DNA of 64,000 bases from Candidatus Tectimicrobiota bacterium (GTDB taxonomy: Bacteria > Tectomicrobia > Entotheonellia > Entotheonellales > Entotheonellaceae). Below are positions 56,748-64,000 of this stretch, one piece after another. Numbering within the stretch: the stretch's first letter is position 1; each line of letters starts with the position of its first letter. A program made the position numbers and the translations under genes. Under the pieces are notes generated by a model that was not told the origin of the DNA, made no database searches, and saw only the letters and a program-made list of their open reading frames with translations. Location of the stretch: positions 1-64,000 of the forward strand of contig BPKO01000012.1 of the NCBI GenBank assembly GCA_026005175.1, given 5' to 3'.

Positions 56748-57527
56748 TTACTGGAGGGCCTTGGCCCCGAGATAGGCCTTGATCACCTGCGGGTTGGTGC
56801 GCACCTCTGCCGGGGTGCCCTCGGCGATTTTTTCGCCGAGGTCGAGCACGATGACCCGCTGGGAAATGTCCATGACCACCCCCATGTCGTGCTCAATGAG
56901 CACGATGGTGGTCCCCCACTCCTCGTTGACGTCGAGGATGAAGCGGGCCATGTCCTCCTTTTCCTCGACGTTCATCCCCCCCATGGGCTCGTCGAGCAGC
57001 AGCACTTTGGGATGCGCCGCCAAGGCGCGGCCGAGCTCGACGCGCTTTTGCAGCCCGTAAGGCAGCGCCCCCACCGGCCGCTTGCGCAAGGGCTCGATTT
57101 CGAGAAAGTCGATGATGTCTTCGACAATGCGGCGCTGCTGCATTTCCTCGCGCAGCGCCGGACCATAGCGCAGCATGGCGCTGAGCACCCCGGTGCGCAT
57201 GTGGATGTGCCGGCCCAGCATGAGGTTGTCGAGCACCGTCATGCCGCGGAAGAGGGCGATGTTTTGAAAAGTGCGCGCCACGCCCAGCGCGGCGATGCGG
57301 CTCGGCGACAGGTGCGTGATGTCGCGGCCTTCAAGCCAGATGCTGCCGCGCTCTGGGTGGTAAAAGCCGCTGATCATGTTGAGCAACGTGGTCTTCCCTG
57401 CCCCGTTGGGACCAATCACCGAGACGATTTCGCCGCGCCTGACGTCGAGGCTCACCCCGTTCACCGCCACCACGCCGCCAAAGTGCTTCGAGACGTCCCG
57501 TACGCTGAGCACCACCTCCGCTGCCAT
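56748..57527 (-). CDS. livG: Branched-chain-type ABC transporter ATPase LivG
   Basis: 259-aa ATP-binding subunit. Walker A GPNGAGKTT, the LivG-specific long insert (ALREEMQQRRIVEDIIDFLEI), signature LPYGLQKRVELGRAL, Walker B KVLLLDEPMGGMNVEEKEDM and VLIEHDMGVVM. First gene of the operon, with a strong promoter about 70 bp upstream. Confidence 0.95.
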   Translation of the reverse strand: MAAEVVLSVRDVSKHFGGVVAVNGVSLDVRRGEIVSVIGPNGAGKTTLLNMISGFYHPERGSIWLEGRDITHLSPSRIAALGVARTFQNIALFRGMTVLDNLMLGRHIHMRTGVLSAMLRYGPALREEMQQRRIVEDIIDFLEIEPLRKRPVGALPYGLQKRVELGRALAAHPKVLLLDEPMGGMNVEEKEDMARFILDVNEEWGTTIVLIEHDMGVVMDISQRVIVLDLGEKIAEGTPAEVRTNPQVIKAYLGAKALQ

Positions 57528-57594
57528 GCGTTTCCCCTACTTCGCGGCTTGCCCGGCCGCGTCTTTGCGCTGTGGCTCTGCCCGACGCGGCCCG

Positions 57595-57624
57595 TTTATA
57601 TAATGAGCATCTGGCACCTGTCAA
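57595..57624 (-). promoter_or_regulatory. Sigma-70 promoter of the liv operon
   Basis: On the minus strand TTGACA (plus 57619-57624) and, after 16 or 18 bp, TATATA/TATAAA (plus 57595-57602). It lies about 70 bp before livG. A plus-strand TATAAT at 57655-57660 may serve the divergent methyltransferase gene, but I see no good -35 box for it. Confidence 0.75.
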
Positions 57625-57707
57625 CCCCAAACTGCCTCATCGATCGTTCCCGAGTATAATGCAGCTGCTTACCACAGGACCAGAGCAAAGACAAGAGGCG
57701 ACCTTCC

Positions 57708-58686
57708 ATGCCGGTGACGCTGACCGTGCACGACTCGCAGTATCCCGCGCGGCTGGCGGCGCAACTGCAGCGGGGGCCTGCGCTGCCGCCAGCTGCCTGG
57801 CAAGTTCCTCTACGACTCGCCGGCGCAGGCGCAGCGGTGGCTGGCTTACCACCGCGCCTACGCCCCGTGGCGCACGGCCGCCGAGGCGCACGCGTTCTAC
57901 GCCCAGGGCTTTGGCGCGGCACGGCAGCGGCTGGGCGGCGGGGCCCTGCACTACGTCAGCCTGGGCTGCGGTGACGGCAGCAAGGATGCTTTAGGGCTGG
58001 AGATCCTTTTTCCCCAGTGCCGGCCGCTGCACCTTACCCTTCTCGACAGCAGCGTGGCGCTGGTAATCGAGGCGGTGCTGCGCCTGCGCCAGGACTCTCC
58101 CGATGTGTCTCTCTTCCCGCTGGTGGCCGATGTCGAGGCGGTGCCGGAGCTGGCGGCGCTGCTCGCAGCGCAAGCCCCGCCGGCCGGCCGGCGGCTGCTG
58201 GCGTGCTTTGGGCTACTGCCTAACCTCGATTATGGGACGTTTTTGCCGGCACTGCGCCGCCTGCTGCGGCCGGGCGACTGGCTGCTGCTGTCGGCCAACC
58301 TCTCGCCGCAGCCTTATCCCGACGCCTGTCCGGCGATTCTTCCCCAGTACGACAACCCGCTGGCGCACGCCTGGTTTCTGGGCCTGCTCGACAGCCTGGG
58401 GGTGCCGCCGAGGCACGCCGAGCTCCGCGTCACCGCGCAGCCGCTGCGCGTCGACGGCCACATCTGGCAAATTCGCGCCGTGGCGGTGTTTTGCCGTCCC
58501 ACCACGCTGACCCTCTACGGCGAGTCTTTTGCTTTTGCCGCCGGCGAAAGGGTGCAGCTGTTTTTTTCTACCCGCTTTACTCCCGAGGCGGTGCCCGAAG
58601 TGCTGGCTGCCGCCGGCCTTCCCGTGGTGGCGGCGTGGGTTTTTGCCGGCCAGGAAGAAGGGCTGTACCTCTGCACGCCGGGCTAG
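57708..58686 (+). CDS. EgtD-like SAM-dependent methyltransferase (one apparent frameshift)
   Basis: 325 aa (corrected). Resembles the L-histidine N-alpha-methyltransferase EgtD family (Methyltransf_33): LPGKFLYDSPAQAQRW near the start, SAM motif VSLGCGDGSKDALGLEIL, ACFGLLPNLDYGTFLPAL, and the C-terminal FAAGERVQLFFSTRFTPEAV with VAAWV. N-terminal 20 residues and the rest are in different frames; one G fewer at 57772-57776 joins them. No egtB lies nearby, so an ergothioneine role is only a possibility. The stop TAG shares CTAG with the convergent SDR stop. Confidence 0.72.
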
Positions 58687-59405
58687 CCCAGGTTCCAGGC
58701 CCCGCTCACCAGCAGGTTGGTGCCCGAGACGTAGTCCGCCGCTTCTGACAGCAAGTAGTCAAGCGCTGCCAGCACGTCGCGGTAGTGCCCCGGACGGCCG
58801 GCGGGCAGGTGCTGGGGGGGCGGGCCGACGCTGTGTTCCAAAAAGCCAGGAGAGATCAGGTTCACGGTGATGCCTTTGGGCATGAGCAGCTGCGCGTAGC
58901 TGCGCGTCAGCACGTGGAGTCCCAGCTTGCCGATGTGGTATGGCGTGGCCATGGAGCGCGCGGTGATGCGGTCACAGGCAGAATCGCCCAGGTTGATGAT
59001 GCGGCGGGGTGGGGCTGCCGCTTCGAGCAGGGGCAAGGTCAGCTGGATGAGGTGGAAAGCCACGGTGCAGTTGAGGGTGAACGCGTACTCCCACTGCTCC
59101 ACGGTGAGCTCGGGCAGCCGCACCGGCAAGTACCAGCCGAGGTTGTTCACAAGCACGTGTAGCTCGCGCGTCACTGCCGCTATGTGCTGCACCAGGCGCT
59201 CGCGCGCCTCGCGGCGCGAGAGGTCGGCTTGCAGGCTGCAGGCCCAGCCGCCGGCAGCGCGGATCTCGGCTTCCAGCGCCGTGGCGGCCTGCTGGCTGGT
59301 GTAGTAGTGGATGAAGAGGGCGTAGCCCTGGCGCGCCAGGTGCTGCACGATGGCGCGGCCAAGCCCCCGGGCTCCGGCGGTCACAAGCGCGTAGCGCGGC
59401 TTCAC
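58683..59405 (-). CDS. FolM-like short-chain reductase (pteridine/ketoacyl reductase type)
   Basis: 240-aa SDR. Cofactor motif TAGARGLGRAI, NNLGWYLPVR, catalytic Ser in LGDSACDRI and Tyr/Lys in PYHIGKLGL. HYYTSQQAA after the second strand points to NADPH use, as in FolM and pteridine reductases. GTG 59405 overlaps the stop of the DHPS-like gene (GTGA at 59402-59405), so translation is coupled. The frame continues into the DHPS-like gene only because of a one-base break there; they are two proteins. Partner choice suggests pterin chemistry. Confidence 0.8.
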   Translation of the reverse strand: MKPRYALVTAGARGLGRAIVQHLARQGYALFIHYYTSQQAATALEAEIRAAGGWACSLQADLSRREARERLVQHIAAVTRELHVLVNNLGWYLPVRLPELTVEQWEYAFTLNCTVAFHLIQLTLPLLEAAAPPRRIINLGDSACDRITARSMATPYHIGKLGLHVLTRSYAQLLMPKGITVNLISPGFLEHSVGPPPQHLPAGRPGHYRDVLAALDYLLSEAADYVSGTNLLVSGAWNLG

Positions 59406-60299
59406 GGCTGGTAGAGATCCAGCACCTGACGGATGCGGTGGACGGTGCGCACTTCGTGGGTGCGGAGGACGTGGGTGCCACCCAGCAAGCGCCAGCACGC
59501 TGAAGAAGGGCTCGGCGGCGCGGCGCTCGTCCTCACGGAAGATCTCCGGCGCGTGCGGCAAAATGTTGAAAATGGGATAACCCAGCGGGTGCAAGCGGAA
59601 GCAGTGCACGAAGGTGTGCAGCTGGTAGTTCACGCGCTGGCGGCTGTCCTGCAAGTTGGCATAGTAAAAGCCCAGGCCGGGATCGAGGAAGCACTTGGTC
59701 AGCCCTAGCCGTGCCGCGCGTGCCGTCAGGTCGCGAAAGTAATCGGTTATTGCCGCAATCATATCTTCGGAGAACTGGAACTCGCTCACTTCTCGCACCG
59801 TCTCGCCCTGCACGTAGCAGAGCACCACCGCCACGTCGTACTGCACAGCGAGCTTGAAGACCTCCTCGCAGTCGCGCAGGCCGGTGAGGTTGAAAACGTC
59901 GGCGCCGGCCTGCGCGCAAGCGGCGAGCACCTCCGGGTAATAGCTCTCTACCGACACCAGCATGCCGCGGGCCTTCAGGGCTTCTACCACCGGCAGCAGC
60001 CGGTCGAGCTGCTGCTGCACGTCGGCGCGGCGCGCCTCTGGCAAGGTGGACTCGGCCCCCAAGTCGATGAGGTCGGCGCCGTCAGCGCAGAGCTGTTCTG
60101 CCCGCGCCACCGCCTCGGCAAGGGTGAGGCAGATGCTCTCGCGGTACCACGAATCCGGCGACAGGTTGATGACGCCAACGAGGTAGCGCCGCCGGTTGAA
60201 GTCAAAGAGGCGCCCGCCAATGGAAAACGTGCGCACCGGCGTCTCGAGCGCCTCCCCGTAGCGGCGCAGCACCTCGCGCAGAACGCGATAGTCAAGCAC
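59402..60299 (-). CDS. Divergent dihydropteroate synthase-like protein (one apparent frameshift)
   Basis: 298 aa (corrected). TIM-barrel pterin-binding family: VGVINLSPDSWYRESI, GADLIDLGAESTLPEA, SVESYYPEVLAACAQAG and CFLDPGLGFYYANLQDSRQ are seen in order. However, the SRKSF-type pterin/pABA loop of true FolP is replaced by NILPHAPEIF, so the reaction may be different. The end GGTHVLRTHEVRTVHRIRQV is one base out of frame (break near 59484-59490). GTG 60299 follows GGAGAGCGGGCC. Coupled to the SDR. Function is open. Confidence 0.72.
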
Positions 60300-60327
60300 G
60301 GCCCGCTCTCCTTACTTAACCCCCTGG

Positions 60328-61158
60328 TTAAAACGTCCGGAAGAGCACCTCACACAGGCGCTGGCCTTTTTCCACGTCGCCGGTGATGGCCAGGGCGCCG
60401 CTTTGTCGCTTGGCGGTCATGTCGGCCCGGCCCATGGTGAGCAGGATCAGGGTCTCGGCGTCGGCGCTCAGGCAGGCGTCAAACTGGGGCGGGGCCGCGG
60501 CGTGGTAAGTCACCGTAGTCCCCTGGATCATGAAAGCCCAGGCCGCCTCGCCGGTGCGCAAGATATAGACGCCATCGAGCCCGTTGGCCAGCCGTTGCTC
60601 AAGAAACTGCTGCTGCAGCTCGGGCAGCACGGTGAGCATGGCCGGCAGCGCCGTAGGAGACAGGGAGGCGGCAGCCTCGTGCGGCTGGCGGATGTCCCAG
60701 TCGTGAATCACCAGCTCGTTGAGGCGCATGCCCACCCAGCAGCCGATGGGCACCAGACCGCGGGGATGCCAGGCCACTTTGCCCAAGTCGGCTTCCTGCA
60801 GCGAGGTCAGTACCTCCTGCAGCGTTGCCGCCTGGCGCTCAAAGCCCTCTAGCAGCGCCGCCGGGCCGCCCTCGATGAGGCGCCGTGCTTCTGCCGCCCG
60901 GCGCTGGCGAAACGCCGCCACATCCGCCACCCCCCAGGGGGGCTGCGGCGTGCCGGCGCGGCCAGCGGTGATCACCTGGGCATAAAAGTCGGCACCGGTG
61001 GCCAGGTGCGCCACCACGTCGGCGGCGTTCCAACCCGGGCAGTAGGTCTGGCGCCACCAGTGTGCCTCTGGCCAGGCGCGAAAGTCACGCGCCATGCGGG
61101 CCGTCTCGTCGGCCACCACGGCGATGTTGGCCAGCTGCTCGCGTGCGTCAAAGGCCAT
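60328..61158 (-). CDS. Maleylpyruvate isomerase-like (MDMPI/DinB-fold) protein
   Basis: 276 aa. The N-terminal DinB-like four-helix bundle carries the metal-ligand His candidates in WNAADVVAHLATGADFY and LNELVIHDWDIRQP. The C-terminal 80 residues resemble the SCP2-like domain (FDACLSADAETLILLTMGR; ALAITGDVEKGQ). Actinobacterial relatives are mycothiol-dependent isomerases, but the thiol used here is unknown. ATG 61158 has GGAGACTGCA upstream. Confidence 0.78.
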   Translation of the reverse strand: MAFDAREQLANIAVVADETARMARDFRAWPEAHWWRQTYCPGWNAADVVAHLATGADFYAQVITAGRAGTPQPPWGVADVAAFRQRRAAEARRLIEGGPAALLEGFERQAATLQEVLTSLQEADLGKVAWHPRGLVPIGCWVGMRLNELVIHDWDIRQPHEAAASLSPTALPAMLTVLPELQQQFLEQRLANGLDGVYILRTGEAAWAFMIQGTTVTYHAAAPPQFDACLSADAETLILLTMGRADMTAKRQSGALAITGDVEKGQRLCEVLFRTF

Positions 61159-61181
61159 TGCAGTCTCCTTGCTCGCCTCTC

Positions 61182-62159
61182 TTAAGGGCGGGCAGCCGTC
61201 TCATTGCACTTGACGAGCTTGCGCAGGCTGCGCAGCTCCCGCGGCGGCTGCAAGTGGCGCCCCAGGGTGGTCCAGGAAACTTCCCCCACGTAAATGTCGC
61301 CATGGGAATCGACCGCCACGCCGTGCGGGGCCAGGAACTGAGTGGGCCCCTCCCCAGCGCCGCTGGGGTCGCCCAGGCGCGCCAGCAGCTCGCCCTGCGT
61401 GGTGTAAATGCTCAGGCGCGGGCCAAGGTTGGGAATGCGGCGGTTGACCTCCATGCCGGGGCCGAGCTCGCCGATGTAGCACAGATCCTGGCCGTGGGCG
61501 GTGTCGATGTAGAGGCCGCAGGGGCGGTGCATGTTGACCCACTGGGTTTCGAATTTGCCCTCAGGGGTAAAGACCTGCACGCGGTGGTTTTCGCGGTCGG
61601 CCACGTAGACGTAGCCCTCGCGGTCGGTGGCAATGTTGTGCACGATGTTGAACTGGCCGGGATCGGTGCCGGGTTCCCCCCAGGAAAAGAGCAGCTTGCC
61701 GTCGGGGGAAAACTTGTGCACGCGCGAGTTGCCATAGCCGTCGGCCACGTAAATGGCCCCGGTACGCGGACACAGGGCAACGTGGGTGCAGCGGTTAAAA
61801 GGCTGGCCGCTTTGAAACGGGGCCGGGCGGCCGGGGATGCCCAGCTGCAAAAGCACCTTACCCTCGTAAGTGCACTTGCGCACCGTGTGATCGCCGTCGT
61901 CGGTACAGTACACGCACTCGTCGGGGCCCATGGTGAGGCCGTGGGGGCGGGTAAACACCCCTTCTCCCCAGGCGCGCAGGAAGTTGCCAGCGCGGTCAAA
62001 GACGATCATGGGATGCTCGCCGCGGTTGAAGACGTAGACGTTGTCGTTGGCGTCCACGCCCACCGCCGCCACTTCCCGGTACGACCACCCCGGCGGCAGC
62101 TTGCCCCAGTCGAGGTCGACGGCATACACAAAGGCGCCACTGCCTAGTTGCGTCGCCAT
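61182..62159 (-). CDS. NHL-repeat beta-propeller protein
   Basis: 325 aa, made of about six NHL repeats: PHGLTMGPDECVYCTDDGDH, ICVADGYG-like IYVADGYGNSRVHKF, HNIATDREGYVYVADRENHR, and HGVAVDSHGDIYVGEV. The catalytic domain of peptidylglycine amidating lyase has the same plan, but no other part of that enzyme is present. No signal peptide seen, so probably cytoplasmic. It starts 23 bp... upstream of the MDMPI-like gene (24 bp gap), same direction. Confidence 0.85.
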   Translation of the reverse strand: MATQLGSGAFVYAVDLDWGKLPPGWSYREVAAVGVDANDNVYVFNRGEHPMIVFDRAGNFLRAWGEGVFTRPHGLTMGPDECVYCTDDGDHTVRKCTYEGKVLLQLGIPGRPAPFQSGQPFNRCTHVALCPRTGAIYVADGYGNSRVHKFSPDGKLLFSWGEPGTDPGQFNIVHNIATDREGYVYVADRENHRVQVFTPEGKFETQWVNMHRPCGLYIDTAHGQDLCYIGELGPGMEVNRRIPNLGPRLSIYTTQGELLARLGDPSGAGEGPTQFLAPHGVAVDSHGDIYVGEVSWTTLGRHLQPPRELRSLRKLVKCNETAARP

Positions 62160-62264
62160 ATTCTCTTTCCTTTCCGCGAGGTGTCCTGCGGCTACCGCTT
62201 TGGTGTGCTGCCGGCATTATGGCAGACTTCGGCGCCGGGAACAAGGGACACGACAGGGGGTATG

Positions 62265-63917
62265 CTAGAGGGGCAGGGCGCGGCGCACCAGGGCCAGCAC
62301 CTCGCTGTTGCGCTGTGGCAGCGGCACGCCGCGTACCCCGGGGCCGCAAGCGGCAAGCAGGGCCTGCAAGAAGGGGCTCTCGTGCAGGGAAGTCTGGTGG
62401 TGGCCGCCGACTTCGGGGGGCCCGGCGGCAGGGCCGAAGAAGTGGGGCCGCAATTCGGCCTCCGGCGGCCCCCACACGAACAGGTCTCCCGGCGGCGGGG
62501 CGCTACCCGTCCAGAGCGCGCGGCTGTGGCGCAGGCCCAGGGGGCGGCCACTTCGCGGATCAACGGCGGCTTCCAGGCAGCGCTCGACCTCGCGCAGCGT
62601 GCTTTCGTAAGCAGACGGCGGCACGATGCCGCCAGGGCGGTCAGCGGTGTTGATGAGGATCCAGCCGCTGCTGTGAAAGAGGGCCCGGGTGTGGGCCAGG
62701 TCGACTTGCTCGCCTTTGAGGCGCAGCAGGCCGGCCTGGCGCAAGACCACGTTGGGGCGCAGGCAAGTGCGGATGGGCAGCTGGCCGTGGTCGGAGGAGA
62801 TCAGAAGGGTGTCCTCGGCCCTCAGGTAAGGCAGCAAGCGGCCCAGCTGGCGGTCGACTTCGCGGTGCACGGCGATCACCGCTTGCGCGGCCGCGCCCTG
62901 GGGCCACGCGGCGAGGGCGTCGGCCAGGAGCTGGTGGGCGATTTCGTCGAGCGCCGGCTGGTAGAGGATCACCAAGTCGGCGGGGTGGGCGGCCAGGGTA
63001 TGCACGGCCAGATCCCCGAAGAAGCGGGCCAGGCGCAAGGTGACGGCTTTGAGGGCCGTCAGGGAAAGGCGCGGGCCCTTGCCGATTTTGCCGCGGCTGT
63101 AGTGCCAGCCAAGCCCGGCGCCCAGAAAGGGCCCCAGTTCCCTGGGCCAGAGATGGGGCGGCGACACCGCCAGGCGGGTGATGGCCGAGCACCACAGCCA
63201 CTCGGCGGCCTCGCCGCTGCTGACCTCAGGGGGCGTTAGGCGGGCCACGTAGCCGCCGAGGCCGACGGCGGCATCCACCCACAGGGGCACCACCTCGGCC
63301 GGGCCACGCAGGGGCGGCAGGAACACCGCCTGGCCGTCCGGAGCGACGAGAAAGGCGGCGTTTCCCTCGCAGCGCACCGTATAGCGCCTTTCGGCCAGCG
63401 TCACCGCCGTTTCCCGCCCCTTAAGCGGCACCAGCTGCGCCTCGGCCACCTCGTGCCGGTAGCCGTCGACAAGGTAGCGGTACTCCGGCAAGGGGTAAGG
63501 CCAGGGGTAAGGGTGGCGCAGCAGCGGGTCGGGGGCAAAGGCGGTGGCGGCCAGCGCCACCGTGCGGCCTTGCGCCACGGCCTCCACCCAGATGGGAGGA
63601 TGGCGCAGCCAGGAGAGGTCAAAGCCACTGCAAGACTCGGCAATGGCGCGGTGCGCCGCGCGCGGCGGCGGGCCCTGAAAGCCAGGGGTGCCGTGGTCGG
63701 GCTCTTCGCGGCCAGTAAAGAGGGTCATCAGGCCGGGCGGGGTCTCGCTGTTGGGCCCCGGGGGGGCGGTCGCGACAAAAAACCCCTGCGCGACGACCCG
63801 CTGCAGGTGGGGAAGCAGGCCACGCGCCAGGAGGTCGGCCACCAGCGGGTATGCCGCGCCGTCCCATACCAGCCACACACACCGTGCCACCGGCGTTCTC
63901 CCTTGCTCGAGGTGCAC
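62265..63917 (-). CDS. Alkaline phosphatase superfamily phosphodiesterase (type I phosphodiesterase/nucleotide pyrophosphatase-like)
   Basis: 550 aa, soluble, no signal peptide. Metal-site residues: Asp in VWLVWDGAAYPL, Asp/His in LYQPALDEIAHQLL, the SDHG motif in LLISSDHGQLPI and His pair in EVGGHHQTSLHESP. Nucleophile is probably the Thr/Ser in PNSETPPGLMTLFTG. Members hydrolyse phosphodiesters, phosphonates or cofactor pyrophosphates; the substrate is not readable here. Left end of the minus-strand genes shown; 83 bp of unassigned sequence follow it to the window edge. Confidence 0.87.
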   Translation of the reverse strand: MHLEQGRTPVARCVWLVWDGAAYPLVADLLARGLLPHLQRVVAQGFFVATAPPGPNSETPPGLMTLFTGREEPDHGTPGFQGPPPRAAHRAIAESCSGFDLSWLRHPPIWVEAVAQGRTVALAATAFAPDPLLRHPYPWPYPLPEYRYLVDGYRHEVAEAQLVPLKGRETAVTLAERRYTVRCEGNAAFLVAPDGQAVFLPPLRGPAEVVPLWVDAAVGLGGYVARLTPPEVSSGEAAEWLWCSAITRLAVSPPHLWPRELGPFLGAGLGWHYSRGKIGKGPRLSLTALKAVTLRLARFFGDLAVHTLAAHPADLVILYQPALDEIAHQLLADALAAWPQGAAAQAVIAVHREVDRQLGRLLPYLRAEDTLLISSDHGQLPIRTCLRPNVVLRQAGLLRLKGEQVDLAHTRALFHSSGWILINTADRPGGIVPPSAYESTLREVERCLEAAVDPRSGRPLGLRHSRALWTGSAPPPGDLFVWGPPEAELRPHFFGPAAGPPEVGGHHQTSLHESPFLQALLAACGPGVRGVPLPQRNSEVLALVRRALPL

Positions 63918-64000
63918 GAGAGGTTATGTAGCGGATGTGGGGCGCCAAGTCAAAACGCCTCAGGAAAAGGAAGGCGAAAGGGTGACGTCGGGGACCGCGG

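Noticed and set aside
55737-57659. Plus-strand open frame of 640 codons
   Set aside because: Opposite the CoA ligase and livG genes; His/Arg-rich shadow composition.
58683-60299. A single 538-aa DHPS-SDR fusion protein
   Set aside because: The apparent linker (rich in His and Pro) is the DHPS C-terminus read in the wrong frame. In the neighbouring frame it reads GGTHVLRTHEV... and ends in a TGA that overlaps a GTG start of the SDR.

Overview
This window is GC-rich, densely packed chromosomal DNA from a diderm (Gram-negative-type) bacterium. I see no phage genes, IS elements or CRISPR arrays. The evidence for two membranes is a secretin-based type II secretion/type IV pilus-like operon, lipoproteins and periplasmic binding proteins. 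The abundance of SDRs, amidases, CoA ligases, MFS pumps, Liv-type transporters and a UGSC-family gene is typical of large genomes of uncultured soil or sponge lineages (Tectomicrobia/Entotheonella, Rokubacteria or NC10-like). That placement is inference; no marker gene here fixes the phylum.

Layout. 0.1-2.6 kb: glycine cleavage T and H proteins, a LipM-like lipoate-attachment enzyme and tRNA-Gly(CCC). 2.6-6.3 kb: a di-CxxCH lipoprotein and, on the minus strand, a dipeptide-type ABC importer (binding protein plus two permeases, no ATPase). 6.4-8.1 kb: recJ, divergent from the importer through back-to-back promoters. 8.2-18.9 kb: one plus-strand operon gspA-(TPR protein)-gspC-D-E-F-L-M behind a good sigma-70 promoter, without pseudopilins. 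18.9-20.6 kb: an aldo/keto reductase and a methyltransferase. 20.6-23.9 kb: a minus-strand three-gene set, acyl-CoA ligase, large partner protein, and a UGSC-family protein whose active-site codon is an in-frame UGA (predicted selenocysteine). 24.0-28.4 kb: a membrane protein, M20 peptidase, enoyl-CoA hydratase, amidohydrolase and two small envelope proteins. 28.6-33.3 kb: a ThDP enzyme, a CorC-type CBS protein and an amidase. 33.3-37.5 kb: tldD-tldE-SDR-NfeD-like. 37.6-40.4 kb: MFS pump, VOC protein, SDR. 40.6-43.6 kb: AtzG-like plus AtzE-like amidase pair, hisS. 43.6-46.8 kb: an MFS pump, a FimV/LysM-like protein and a small protein with a long leader. 47.0-50.6 kb: a thiolase-like protein lacking the usual cysteine, a DUF309 protein, a cysteine hydrolase and an LLM oxidoreductase. 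50.7-57.5 kb: a complete branched-chain-type ABC importer (livG, CoA ligase, livH, livM, livK, livF) with clear promoter and terminator. 57.7-63.9 kb: an EgtD-like methyltransferase, an SDR and a divergent DHPS-like protein, a maleylpyruvate-isomerase-like protein, an NHL-repeat protein and a phosphodiesterase.

The most interesting item is the UGSC selenoprotein locus (20.6-23.9 kb), where the UGA, its sequence context and a downstream hairpin agree. A second general point is data quality. At least fourteen frame breaks lie in otherwise well conserved genes. In each of them removing one base restores a protein of normal length, and most sit in short homopolymers. They therefore look like insertion errors of the assembly rather than pseudogenes or programmed frameshifts. 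I annotate these genes as whole and say where each break lies.
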